NCBI RefSeq assembly: GCF_022539255.1
Contig: NZ_JAKZBV010000001.1
Span: 868,001 to 932,000, forward strand
Source of the DNA: Sinomonas terrae
GTDB lineage: Bacteria > Actinomycetota > Actinomycetes > Actinomycetales > Micrococcaceae
Length of the DNA stretch: 64,000 nucleotides
Direction: 5' to 3'
Made by a program: the position numbers and the translations under genes. Shown here piece by piece: positions 48,763-56,871 of this stretch (position 1 is the stretch's first letter; every line of letters starts with the position of its first letter). The notes beneath the pieces were generated by a model that saw only the letters and a program-made list of their open reading frames with translations, was not told where the DNA came from and made no database searches.

Positions 48763-49580
48763 CGCCGGAGGCTCTCGAGGAGAGTCGCGATCGCGTCGGC
48801 GTGCGCTGGAAGCGGCTCGAGATCGAGCCGGCATCCTCGTTCGCCGCAGCTCGGCAGGAGCCGGTCAAGCCGCTCGGCGGCGTCCTGAAGTCGCGCGAAC
48901 GCCGTTCGAGTCCTCGGCATGAGGGCCGTGACGATCGCGCCGACGTGGCTCAGCACCGCCGTCGTGCCCGTGAAGGCGCCCAGGACCGCGCTGCCGATCT
49001 CTGCCTGGGTCCCCCATGGAAGCGCCGCGACGGCGGGGGTACAGACGGGCAGTCGCACTGTTGCGATGATCCTCGCGCTCGCCCCCGCCAGATCCTCGGC
49101 GTACAGCTCATAGATGCGCGACGTGAAGTGTGCCCACGTCGAGAGCCCAGTTCCGGGGTCGACACACGAGACGCCGAGTTCTGCGCGCTCGACCGATTCG
49201 GCCCAGGCCTCGACGAACGCGGCGACGAGGGGGCCCGGCGGGTCCACCGTGAGTGCTTCGAAGAAGGCGTAGAGGTCCATGACAGCTTCGGCCGAGCCAA
49301 CACCCTGAATCGCCCGGGCTCGGCCCAATGCGCGGACGGTGCCTTCGAGCCCGAGGATGAAGCCGCGGCCAGAGGCCCGTTCGACGAGGTCAATGACCTC
49401 GGGACACATCCAATCCGAGGCGACCCGCCAAGTCCCGGCCAGCGCCCGACGCCGCCACGCACCCAGGATCCCCTCCTCTCGGCCCCTCCTGCCCAGGCTC
49501 AGAACATTGCCCATGTCCAATGTGAGTAGCGGTAGGCCCGGACATGACGCAGAAAGTTCGGGGGCGAGAAACGGCGTCAT
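48759..49580 (-). CDS. Unknown protein, weakly GGDEF-like
   Basis: This 273-residue protein is not assigned to a family. VDPGTGLSTWAHFTSRIYELY looks like the start of a GGDEF domain (D-x-x-TGL-x-x-x-x-x-F), but the catalytic GGDEF stretch is missing, so it would not make cyclic di-GMP. The N-terminal half has a hydrophobic Ala/Leu-rich region. The ATG at 49580 is uncertain; longer frames reach 49751. It is divergent from the ECF sigma gene by 57 bases, and its stop overlaps that of fpr copy 2 (shared CTAG). The two divergent genes might form a regulatory pair; this is only an inference. Confidence 0.55.
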   Translation of the reverse strand: MTPFLAPELSASCPGLPLLTLDMGNVLSLGRRGREEGILGAWRRRALAGTWRVASDWMCPEVIDLVERASGRGFILGLEGTVRALGRARAIQGVGSAEAVMDLYAFFEALTVDPPGPLVAAFVEAWAESVERAELGVSCVDPGTGLSTWAHFTSRIYELYAEDLAGASARIIATVRLPVCTPAVAALPWGTQAEIGSAVLGAFTGTTAVLSHVGAIVTALMPRTRTAFARLQDAAERLDRLLPSCGERGCRLDLEPLPAHADAIATLLESLRR

Positions 49581-49637
49581 AGAATCGGCCAAGCGAACTC
49601 TCACGTCATTGCGACCGTCGAGCCGGAAGGACGTTCC

Positions 49638-51383
49638 ATGACCGCGAGTGCTGACGCCGAGGGCACAGTTGCCCCCAGCGACGCACAGCTCATCGCCGAA
49701 GTCCGCGCAGGCGCGACGGAGGCGTACGCCCGCCTTTTCGAGCGGCACCACAGTGCCGCCGTCGGACTCGCGCGCCGTTACGCCCGCAACGCGAGCGACG
49801 CCGAAGACCTCGCCGCTGAGGGCTTCGCCAACGTGCTGACGGCACTTCAGGGCGGCTCGGGCCCGGATTCGTTCTTCCGCGCCTACCTCTTCACCTCGAT
49901 TGCTCGGCTGGCCGCCCGGGGAAACGTCAAGGCTGCCCGGCAGACGCTGAGCGAGGACATGGAGCGCTACGAGGGTGAGCAGCCGTACGACGATCCGGTG
50001 CTTGTGGGTTTCGAGTCGGATGCCGTTTCCGTGGCGTTCCGCACGCTCCCCGAGCGGTGGCAGGCCGTCCTCTGGTACACCGAGGTCGACGGCATGCCGC
50101 CCGCCGCCGTCGCGCCCCTCCTCGGGCTCTCGCCGAACGCGGTCTCGGCCCTCGCGCTACGCGCCCGGGAGGGCCTCCGCCAGGCTTATCTGCAGGCGCA
50201 TATCGCGCCTGAGACGGTCGACGACGCGTGCGCACCGTTCGCGGACAAGCTCGGCGCCTACGCCCGGAACGGCCTGAGCCCGCGCAAGGAAAGGAAGGTC
50301 CGAGAGCACGTCGAGGCCTGCCCGAGTTGTTCAGCCGCCCTGCTCGAAATCCAAGATGTCGGCGCCGGAATGCGGGCGGTCATCTTCCCGCTCGTGACCG
50401 CGCTGCCGTTCGTGGCTCCGGCCGCTGGGAAGATCGTCGGGGGAGGCCTCGCCCTCGGAGGCCTCGAGTGGCTTCGACGCGGAGCCGGCAAGGTCGGGGC
50501 GGCGAATCTGGTTCTCGTCGGAATCGCCCTCGCCATGGTGATCGCGGGCGGCTTCGCCGTCGTTTCCCTTGGGTGGGTGCCCCGGGAGCCACCTGCCCAG
50601 GCTGCGGCCCCCACACCATCCGCGGGGTCCCCGGCAACCGGGGCGACGACGGCACCCGGGGCCTCGGCGCCGTCGTCGGCTTCTTCACCGAGCGCCCCTG
50701 AATCCGGCGCTGTGCCGGTTCAAGGGCCGGCGCCAGTTCAAGAGCCTGCGCCAGTCCAAGAGCCAGAGCCGGTTCAAGAGTCCGCGCCGGTTCAAGGACT
50801 AGGGCCAGTTCAAGGACCAGCGCCAGTTCAACAGCCCGCGTACCCGTTCCCCGCCGTTGTTGCGACGGCGCTCCCGGCACCTGCTCCCGTGCCTGTGCCG
50901 GTCCCCTCGCCGACCCGGGCGGCCCCGAAACTCTCGCCGAGTGCGACGGCGAGCCCGACCTTGAGTGCCACGGCTACTCCGACGCCAAGCCCCAGCCCGA
51001 GCTCAACAGTCTTCCCCTACACGCTGACCGGGGCAGTGACCCGGGCTTCGGGGACTTCGGCTCCGGGGACCTCGAGCACGGACACCATCCAGCTCAAGGC
51101 GAACCCAGCGCGGAAGCCTTCCGAGCCGACGGAGGCGGTCGTGACGGTCCGCTACGGCTCCCTCGTCCAGCCGGCCTGGTCGACGCCGTGGTCCTGCTCG
51201 CTATTCGTCGACGCGGCCGCTGCTTCGACGACGCTCACCTGCTCGACCCCGTTCGACGGCGGGCCCCAGATTCCCGCTTTGACCCTCGACTGGGGAACCG
51301 CCACACCGCCGAGGATCGGCGGCGACGCAGTTCTCACGTCTGTACTCACCGGAACGTCTGTCTCCAACCGTCTAGTGTTCTAG
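49638..51383 (+). CDS. ECF sigma factor fused to zinc finger, membrane helix and external domain
   Basis: This 581-residue protein has a sigma-2 region (residues 28-95, FERHHSAAVGLARRYARNAS) and a sigma-4 region (130-185, LPERWQAVLWYTEVDG) in the N-terminal half. A zinc-finger motif HVEACPSC near residue 224 is like that of anti-sigma factors. A single helix follows at about 290-312 (ANLVLVGIALAMVIAGGFAVV), then a Pro/Thr/Ser-rich stalk with seven 6-residue VQxPxP repeats and a C-terminal domain of 100 residues with two cysteines. It would place a sigma factor on the membrane with a sensor outside. GGAAGGA lies 7 bases before the ATG. Confidence 0.82.
   Translation: MTASADAEGTVAPSDAQLIAEVRAGATEAYARLFERHHSAAVGLARRYARNASDAEDLAAEGFANVLTALQGGSGPDSFFRAYLFTSIARLAARGNVKAARQTLSEDMERYEGEQPYDDPVLVGFESDAVSVAFRTLPERWQAVLWYTEVDGMPPAAVAPLLGLSPNAVSALALRAREGLRQAYLQAHIAPETVDDACAPFADKLGAYARNGLSPRKERKVREHVEACPSCSAALLEIQDVGAGMRAVIFPLVTALPFVAPAAGKIVGGGLALGGLEWLRRGAGKVGAANLVLVGIALAMVIAGGFAVVSLGWVPREPPAQAAAPTPSAGSPATGATTAPGASAPSSASSPSAPESGAVPVQGPAPVQEPAPVQEPEPVQESAPVQGLGPVQGPAPVQQPAYPFPAVVATALPAPAPVPVPVPSPTRAAPKLSPSATASPTLSATATPTPSPSPSSTVFPYTLTGAVTRASGTSAPGTSSTDTIQLKANPARKPSEPTEAVVTVRYGSLVQPAWSTPWSCSLFVDAAAASTTLTCSTPFDGGPQIPALTLDWGTATPPRIGGDAVLTSVLTGTSVSNRLVF
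50715..50845 (+). repeat. Seven 18-bp in-frame repeats in the sigma-fusion stalk
   Basis: Units like GTTCAAGGGCCGGCGCCA encode VQGPAP, VQEPAP, VQESAP and similar. The period is 18 bp. They form a flexible extracytoplasmic linker. Confidence 0.85.
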
Positions 51384-51550
51384 AGCACACTTTTCGAGGG
51401 AAAGCAAGAGGCGGGATTCCGCATACTGAGACGATTTGATCGTCCCATGGAGTGGACTCCTAAGGTTAACAGGTTGTTCTGGCCTCCCCGGACTTTTGCC
51501 TCCGTGCTATTTGCCTCCGTGGCTGCCATCGCCCGAGCCTCAGGAAGACG

Positions 51551-53083
51551 ATGCAGATCCTCCGCACCAAGCCCATCGAGCAGACGCTCGCCGACTCCGA
51601 CGAGCCCGGCAGGAGACTCAAACGGTCCCTGAGCACGTGGGACCTCATGATCATGGGTATCGCGGTAGCGGTCGGCGCCGGTATCTTCTCGGTCGGCGCG
51701 AAGGCCGCGGCGAGCTTCGCCGGTCCGGCGGTGACGGTCTCCTTCGCGATCGCGGCCGTCGCGTGCGCTCTGGCGATCATGTGCTACGCCGAGTTCGCGA
51801 CGGCGATCCCGGTCGCCGGGTCCGCGTACGTCTTCACGTACGCGACGATGGGGGAGCTCCTGGCCTGGATCATCGGCTGGAACCTCATCCTCGAGCTCTT
51901 CACGGCCGGCGCCGTCGTTGCCAAGTACTGGGGCCTCTACCTGAGCAAGGTCTTCGCCCTCGCGGGGCTCAACGTTCCGGCGAGTGTCCACCTCGGCCCG
52001 GTCGAGCTCGTGTGGGGGCCGTTCCTCATCGTCGCGATCTTCACGGCCCTGCTCGTGCTCGGCACGAAGCTGTCCGCGCGGGTGGCGAACTTCTTCACGA
52101 TCGTCAAGATCGCCGTCGTCCTCTTCGTCATTGTCGTCGGATTCATGTACGTCAAGGCGCAGAACTACAGCCCGTTCGTCCCCGCCGCAGTTCCCTCGCA
52201 CGCCTCGGGCAGCACCGCCGTCCTCCAGCAGTCCCTCTTCTCGTTCGCGACCGGCTCTGCCCCGGCCCAGTACGGACTCTTCGGCGTGTTCGCGGGTGCG
52301 GCCCTCGTGTTCTTCGCGTTCATCGGCTTCGATGTCGTGGCGACGAGCGCGGAGGAGGTCAAGAACCCCCAGAAGACCCTCCCGCGCGGCATCTTCGCCG
52401 GCCTCGGTGCCGTGACGCTCCTGTACATCCTCGTTTCGCTCGCGCTCACCGGCATGGTTCCCTACACGACGCTCGCCGCCGCCGACCAGCCCACCCTCAC
52501 CACGGCTTTCGAAGCCGTCGGCAACACGGGCGCCGCCAAGGTCATCGCGTTCGGTTCGCTCGTCGGCCTCACCACGGTCATCATGGTGCTGCTCATGGGC
52601 TTCGCCCGCGTGGTCCTCGCCATGAGCCGCGACGGCCTCCTGCCCCGCGCGCTCTCGGTCACCTCCGAGAAGCGGTCGACGCCGGCGCGCCTCCAGATCC
52701 TGTGTGGCGCCCTGGTCGCCCTCGTTGCAGGCCTCACGCAGGTCGATGTGCTCGAAGAGATGATCAACATCGGCACCCTCTCGGCGTTCGTCGTCGTGAG
52801 CCTCGGGATCATCGTCCTGCGCCGGCGCCGCCCCGACCTCAAGCCCTCGTTCCGGGTTCCGTTCGGCAAGGTCATCCCGATCGTGTCGGCCGTGCTCTGC
52901 CTCTACCTCATGACGAACCTCGCAGTCGAGACCTGGATCTACTGGGCAGGCTGGCTCGTGATCGGGCTCGTCATCTACTTCTCGTACGGCCAGCGCCACT
53001 CGCGGCTCAACGAACGGTTCGCGCAGGCGCGGCAGGCGGTAGCCCCTGAGGCCCGCGAACGTGTCCCGAGCCCGGAATCCTGA
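51551..53083 (+). CDS. APC-family amino-acid permease (cationic amino-acid type)
   Basis: This 510-residue integral membrane protein has twelve or more helices. Its start (KRSLSTWDLMIMGIAVAVGAGIFSVGA) is typical of the CAT/APC superfamily, with the GAGIF substrate motif. Later segments FFAFIGFDVVATSAEEVKNP and GFARVVLAMSRDGLLP agree. It most resembles amino acid/polyamine transporters for cationic or small amino acids. ATG 51551 has AGGAAG 6 bases upstream. A TetR-family gene follows 84 bases downstream and may regulate it. The 167-base gap before it holds no clear repeat. Confidence 0.9.
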   Translation: MQILRTKPIEQTLADSDEPGRRLKRSLSTWDLMIMGIAVAVGAGIFSVGAKAAASFAGPAVTVSFAIAAVACALAIMCYAEFATAIPVAGSAYVFTYATMGELLAWIIGWNLILELFTAGAVVAKYWGLYLSKVFALAGLNVPASVHLGPVELVWGPFLIVAIFTALLVLGTKLSARVANFFTIVKIAVVLFVIVVGFMYVKAQNYSPFVPAAVPSHASGSTAVLQQSLFSFATGSAPAQYGLFGVFAGAALVFFAFIGFDVVATSAEEVKNPQKTLPRGIFAGLGAVTLLYILVSLALTGMVPYTTLAAADQPTLTTAFEAVGNTGAAKVIAFGSLVGLTTVIMVLLMGFARVVLAMSRDGLLPRALSVTSEKRSTPARLQILCGALVALVAGLTQVDVLEEMINIGTLSAFVVVSLGIIVLRRRRPDLKPSFRVPFGKVIPIVSAVLCLYLMTNLAVETWIYWAGWLVIGLVIYFSYGQRHSRLNERFAQARQAVAPEARERVPSPES

Positions 53084-53097
53084 GAAGCCCGCTGTAG

Positions 53098-53150
53098 GAT
53101 CACAAAGAAGGGGACACACACTCGGCAGATCCGATCGCACCTTTGTGATC
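53098..53150. promoter_or_regulatory. Inverted repeat in the tetR promoter region
   Basis: GATCACAAAG at 53098-53107 and CTTTGTGATC at 53141-53150 form a perfect inverted pair 33 bases apart, just before the regulator start. It could hold two operator half-sites or form a stem in the leader. Confidence 0.45.
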
Positions 53151-53167
53151 GGTAGCAAGGAATGGTT

Positions 53168-53770
53168 ATGGCAAGACCGCCGCGTCCAGAGCGGAAAACG
53201 GAGCTACTCGAGCAGATTCTCGAGTTCCTGCTGGACAAGACGCTTGCCGACCTCACCTTCCGGAGCCTTGCCGACGGGCTCGGCATCAGCAGCTACGTCC
53301 TCGTCTACCACTTCGGCAATCGCGAGCAGCTCGTCGCTGAGATCATCCGCGGCATCGAGTCTCGCTTCGAACGGCACCGTCCGGGGGCGGAGCGGCTGAG
53401 CCTCGACGAGCTCGTGCTCTGGGCGCGGACGGTTTTCGCCCAGTCGCTCGAACACCGCGGGCGGCAGCTGCAGCGGCTCGAGTTCGAGGCCGCCGTCCAG
53501 GACGCCGTCGCCGAGCGCGCTCGCGGCAACTCCGTTTCCGGCTACCTCAGCTGGTGCGGATTCCTCACGTCCTGGCTCGAGGGGGAGGGCTTTCCCGATG
53601 ACGACGCCGCTGTCTGGGGCCGCACGTTCGTCGCCTCCGTGATGGGCATCCTCTACGACTACGTCATCTGTGGAGACCGCGAGGCTGTCACCGCATCGTT
53701 CGAGATGCTCATCGATACGTTCGTCCGCCAGCTGGAGGCCATGCGCCCGTGCCTCGGACGCCGCGCCTGA
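53168..53770 (+). CDS. TetR-family transcriptional regulator
   Basis: This 200-residue protein has a TetR-like N-terminal helix-turn-helix (LADLTFRSLADGLGISSYVLVYHFGNREQL) and an all-helical C-terminal half for an unknown ligand. ATG 53168 is chosen because AAGGA lies 6 bases upstream; ATG 53162 would abut the ribosome site. The preceding gene is an amino-acid permease, a possible target. The promoter has a 10-bp inverted repeat 33 bases apart, perhaps its own operator. Confidence 0.88.
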   Translation: MARPPRPERKTELLEQILEFLLDKTLADLTFRSLADGLGISSYVLVYHFGNREQLVAEIIRGIESRFERHRPGAERLSLDELVLWARTVFAQSLEHRGRQLQRLEFEAAVQDAVAERARGNSVSGYLSWCGFLTSWLEGEGFPDDDAAVWGRTFVASVMGILYDYVICGDREAVTASFEMLIDTFVRQLEAMRPCLGRRA

Positions 53771-53867
53771 GCAGGGCTTAAACCCGTTGCGCCGTCACCT
53801 CCGCAGGGTTTAAACCCGTTGCGCCGTCACGTCCGCAGGGTCAGACCCTGCGGACGTGACGGCGCAA
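53771..53867. repeat. Extragenic palindrome, family A copy 2, with duplicated left arm
   Basis: A full palindrome occupies 53819-53867, with 23-bp arms and a 3-base loop CAG. It is preceded by an extra copy of the left arm (TTGCGCCGTCAC at 53788) joined through GGGTTTAAACCC, itself a palindrome, with a 38-bp period. The right arms of the extra copy are missing. No T-tract is present. Confidence 0.9.
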
Positions 53868-53926
53868 TCAGGGGCGGGCCGCCAGCTGTTGCCCAGCGGC
53901 CACTGCCAAGGGGCTAACGGGAGCCG

Positions 53927-55372
53927 CTACTTGCCGAGCTCCGCCCGGAGCTTCGCGCCGAGCTCTGCGTCCACGTTGGTCCAGTACTGGATCGCGCGCT
54001 CCTTGATGTCGGCGCGCTTCACGCCGCCGATCGCCCCAGCGATGGTGTCGAGGAAGCGGGCGCGGGCAGCGTCGTCGAACACCTCACGGTAGAGGATGCC
54101 CGGCTGCACGAAGTCGCCGTCCTCGGCGTGGAGGGAGTGCGCGGCGAGAGTAAGCTCGCCGTCGTTCTCCCAGCCGCCGCCCGGGTTGGTGGGCTCGACG
54201 GCGGTGGGGCCACCGAGCGAGTTGGGCGCGTAGACCGGGGTCTCGGGCGAGTTGAAGTAGAAGCGAGCCGAGCCGTCCTGGCTGTAGTTGCGCACCTCAT
54301 TCTTCGGTGCGTTGACCGGGAGCTGGGCATGGTTGGTGCCCACGCGGTAGCGGTGCGCGTCCGCGTAGGAGAAGATGCGGGCCTGCAGCATCTTGTCCGG
54401 CGAGGCAGCGATGCCGGGAACGAAGTTCGACGGCGCGAACGCCGCCTGCTCGATCTGCGCGAAGTAGTTCTCCGGGTTCCGGTTCAGGGTCATCGTGCCG
54501 ACCTTGATGAGCGGGTAGTCCTTCTTGGACCACGTCTTCGTGAGGTCGAACGGGTTGTACCGGTAGGTCTTGGCCTCTTCGTACGGCATGACCTGGACGA
54601 AGAGGTCCCAGCTCGGGAAGTTGCCCTCTTCGATGTTCTCGTAGAGGTCCTGGATGTAGTAGTCGGCGTTCTCGCCGGCGATCCGCTGGGCCTCCTCGTT
54701 CGTGAGGTTCTCGACGCCCTGCTTCGTGTGGAAGTGGTACTTGACCCAGAAACGCTCGCCCTCGGCGTTGATCCACTGGTACGTGTGCGAGCCGTAGCCC
54801 TGCATGTTGCGCCACGTCTTCGGCAGGCCGCGGTCGCCCATCAGCCACGTGACCTGGTGGGCGGACTCGGGGGAGAGCGTCCAGAAGTCCCACACCATGT
54901 CTGCATCGTGCAGGTGGCTGCCCGGAAGGCGCTTCTGCGAGTGGATGAAGTCGGGGAACTTGATGCCGTCGCGGATGAAGAACACCGGGGTGTTGTTGCC
55001 GACGAGGTCGTAGTTGCCCTCGGTCGTGTAGAACTTCACGGCGAAGCCGCGGGGGTCGCGCCATGTGTCGGGGGAGCCGTTCTCGCCGGCGACTGAGGAG
55101 AAGCGGATGAGCATCTCCGTCTCGACGTCCGGCTGGAAGAGCGCGGCCTTCGTGTACTGGGAGACGTCCTCGGTGGTCTTGAACACACCGAACGCGCCGC
55201 CGCCCTTGGCGTGCACCACGCGCTCCGGCACGCGCTCCCGGTTGAACTGGGCGAGCTTCTCGACCAGGTAATGGTCCGTCAGGATGATCGCGCCGTCCGG
55301 GCCCAGCGACTGTGCATGGGCGTCCGAGGTGACAGGGGCGCCGGACTGGGTCGTCGAGTAGTTGACCGTCAT
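53927..55372 (-). CDS. katA: Monofunctional heme catalase
   Basis: This 481-residue clade-3-type catalase breaks down hydrogen peroxide. The catalytic histidine is in ERVVHAKGGGAFG, the Asn in SSVAGENGSPDTWRD, and the heme-ligand tyrosine in RIFSYADAHRYRVG. The size fits small-subunit catalases with bound NADPH. AAGGAG lies 6 bases before the ATG. The Fur-family gene is immediately upstream (41 bases) on the same strand, so furA-katA is one unit, controlled by peroxide and/or iron through the boxes near 55922. Confidence 0.95.
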   Translation of the reverse strand: MTVNYSTTQSGAPVTSDAHAQSLGPDGAIILTDHYLVEKLAQFNRERVPERVVHAKGGGAFGVFKTTEDVSQYTKAALFQPDVETEMLIRFSSVAGENGSPDTWRDPRGFAVKFYTTEGNYDLVGNNTPVFFIRDGIKFPDFIHSQKRLPGSHLHDADMVWDFWTLSPESAHQVTWLMGDRGLPKTWRNMQGYGSHTYQWINAEGERFWVKYHFHTKQGVENLTNEEAQRIAGENADYYIQDLYENIEEGNFPSWDLFVQVMPYEEAKTYRYNPFDLTKTWSKKDYPLIKVGTMTLNRNPENYFAQIEQAAFAPSNFVPGIAASPDKMLQARIFSYADAHRYRVGTNHAQLPVNAPKNEVRNYSQDGSARFYFNSPETPVYAPNSLGGPTAVEPTNPGGGWENDGELTLAAHSLHAEDGDFVQPGILYREVFDDAARARFLDTIAGAIGGVKRADIKERAIQYWTNVDAELGAKLRAELGK

Positions 55373-55413
55373 GACTCTCCTTCTTTTTTTCCGCACTGGT
55401 GCGCGGTGTGGGT

Positions 55414-55905
55414 TTAGGTGGAGGGGAGGGATTGTGGGGAACCGGACGGCGCGTGCTGCTTCGCAGCGCAGTCCGAGCAGATGCCGACGTACGTGACGTC
55501 GGCGATCATGATCGTCATTCCGTGGGTCTCGCTCGGAGTGAGGCACGGCGCGTGGCCGACGGCGCACTCGACGTCCTCCACGCGGCCGCACACAGAGCAG
55601 ATCGCGTGGTGGTGGTTGTCGCCGACGCGCGTCTCGTAGAGGGCGGGGGAGTGCGGGGGTTCGAAGCGGCGCAGCATTCCGAGGTCCGTCAGATCGCCGA
55701 GGACGACGTAGACGGACTGCGGGGTGAGTTCGGGGAGGTCTTCGCGCGCCAACGCGAGGATTGCGTCGGCCGAGGAGTGCGGATGGCGGTCGACGGCGTC
55801 GAGCACCGCAAGGCGCTGGCGCGTGACGCGCCTGCCGTGCTCGCGGAGTGCCGCAGACCAAGCTGGCACAGAGGGCTGACGCCCATCGCCGTGCATGCGT
55901 TCCAT
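55414..55905 (-). CDS. Fur-family peroxide/iron regulator (FurA/PerR-like)
   Basis: This 163-residue repressor has a winged helix (LTPQSVYVVLGDLTDLGM), the metal site HHHAICSVCGRVEDVEC with one CxxC, and a second CxxC in GICSDCAAK. Both zinc-binding CxxC pairs support Fur/PerR. The position before katA is that of FurA in actinobacteria (usually with katG; here a monofunctional catalase). The repressor likely senses peroxide through its metal-bound histidines. ATG 55905 is the first in frame; ATG 55896 is possible. The divergent control region has a Fur-like and a DtxR-like box. Confidence 0.92.
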   Translation of the reverse strand: MERMHGDGRQPSVPAWSAALREHGRRVTRQRLAVLDAVDRHPHSSADAILALAREDLPELTPQSVYVVLGDLTDLGMLRRFEPPHSPALYETRVGDNHHHAICSVCGRVEDVECAVGHAPCLTPSETHGMTIMIADVTYVGICSDCAAKQHAPSGSPQSLPST

Positions 55906-55921
55906 GGACCCATTGAAGCAT

Positions 55922-55944
55922 TTATTTTGAGATACTCACAATAA
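55922..55944. promoter_or_regulatory. Fur-type inverted repeat upstream of furA-katA
   Basis: TTATTTTGAG-ATA-CTCACAATAA is an inverted repeat with 10-bp arms and one mismatch, 17 bases before the furA start. AT-rich operators with this TGAG/CTCA core are typical of FurA and PerR autoregulation. Confidence 0.75.
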
Positions 55945-55960
55945 GGTGAGCCTCACCTGA
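55942..55960. promoter_or_regulatory. DtxR/IdeR-like iron box beside the Fur box
   Basis: TAAGGTGAGCCTCACCTGA is a 19-bp palindrome that closely follows the DtxR/IdeR consensus (TTAGGTTAGGCTAACCTAA). It overlaps the Fur-like box by three bases and stops 2 bases before a TTGACA on the plus strand. It might control furA-katA, the divergent lipase gene, or both. Confidence 0.65.
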
Positions 55961-56059
55961 GCTTGACAGGAGGCGGTCCGAGTGTGACAGCTTCTGCACA
56001 GGAGCCGTGGCTACGCTGGCGGCAAGGGGACCTCGCGTCCCGCCTTGGAAGGAGTATCC

Positions 56060-56842
56060 GTGGACACAGCGATGGGCACGACGACGGCGCCCCGCGAGGC
56101 GCTCGCCGTCGCCGGCGGCGTCGTGCTCGACTGGAGCTACGCGCTCTGGCGGCAGGTCGCCTCCGTCGCCCAAGGGCGTGTGACGACGACGACAGTCCAC
56201 CCTCCCCAGGGCGTGCCCGGCGGGGCGTCGGTCACCGGATCATCGTCGCTCACGGCGAGGGACGACGTCGTCCTCATCCCAGGAATCTACGAGCCTGCCG
56301 GCTTCATGGACCCCCTCCGCCGGAGGCTTCAGGAGTGGGGACACCGCGTCGTCGTGCTCCCGGAGCTGGGGTACAACCGACGGTCGATCCCTGAAACTGC
56401 GGACGTTGCCGCCGCCCGGCTCCGCGAGCTCGGGGTGAAGGACGCCGTCGTCATCGCCCACAGCAAGGGTGGCCTCGTGGGGAAGCTCCTCATGACGGCC
56501 TACACCCAGGACGCTCTCGTGGCCCGGATGCTCGCCATCGGCACACCGTTCGAAGGGGCCCGGTATTCGCGGTACGCGCCGACCCGGCCCCTGCGCTCGT
56601 TCTATCCCGGCCATCCAGTGCTCGGCTCGCTCGCGAAGAACCTCAAGGTGAACGCGAACATCGTCTCGGTCGGCGCGCGGGTCGACCCGCTTGTCGGGCG
56701 CTCGACGCAGCTCGAAGGCGGTCGCAATATCGTGCTTCCGGTGACCGGCCACTTCCGGATCCTCGCCAGTCCGGAGCTCATGACTGTGGTCGACGACTTC
56801 CTCCACGACGAAGTTGGCGGTTCCGGGGAGCAAGCAGGCTGA
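56060..56842 (+). CDS. Alpha/beta-hydrolase (lipase/esterase-like)
   Basis: This 260-residue alpha/beta-hydrolase has the nucleophile elbow IAHSKGG, matching G-x-S-x-G only partly (H-S-K-G), as in triacylglycerol lipases and PGAP1-like proteins. The oxyanion strand VVLIPGIYEPAGF and a C-terminal TGHFRIL histidine complete the triad. The substrate is unknown. GTG 56060 has GGAAGGAG 5 bases upstream, better than TTG 56045. It is divergent from furA. The next gene, an HtpX-like protease, follows after 29 bases. Confidence 0.8.
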   Translation: MDTAMGTTTAPREALAVAGGVVLDWSYALWRQVASVAQGRVTTTTVHPPQGVPGGASVTGSSSLTARDDVVLIPGIYEPAGFMDPLRRRLQEWGHRVVVLPELGYNRRSIPETADVAAARLRELGVKDAVVIAHSKGGLVGKLLMTAYTQDALVARMLAIGTPFEGARYSRYAPTRPLRSFYPGHPVLGSLAKNLKVNANIVSVGARVDPLVGRSTQLEGGRNIVLPVTGHFRILASPELMTVVDDFLHDEVGGSGEQAG

Positions 56843-56871
56843 GTCGTTCGTTGAAGGTGCAGGAGGTTACT

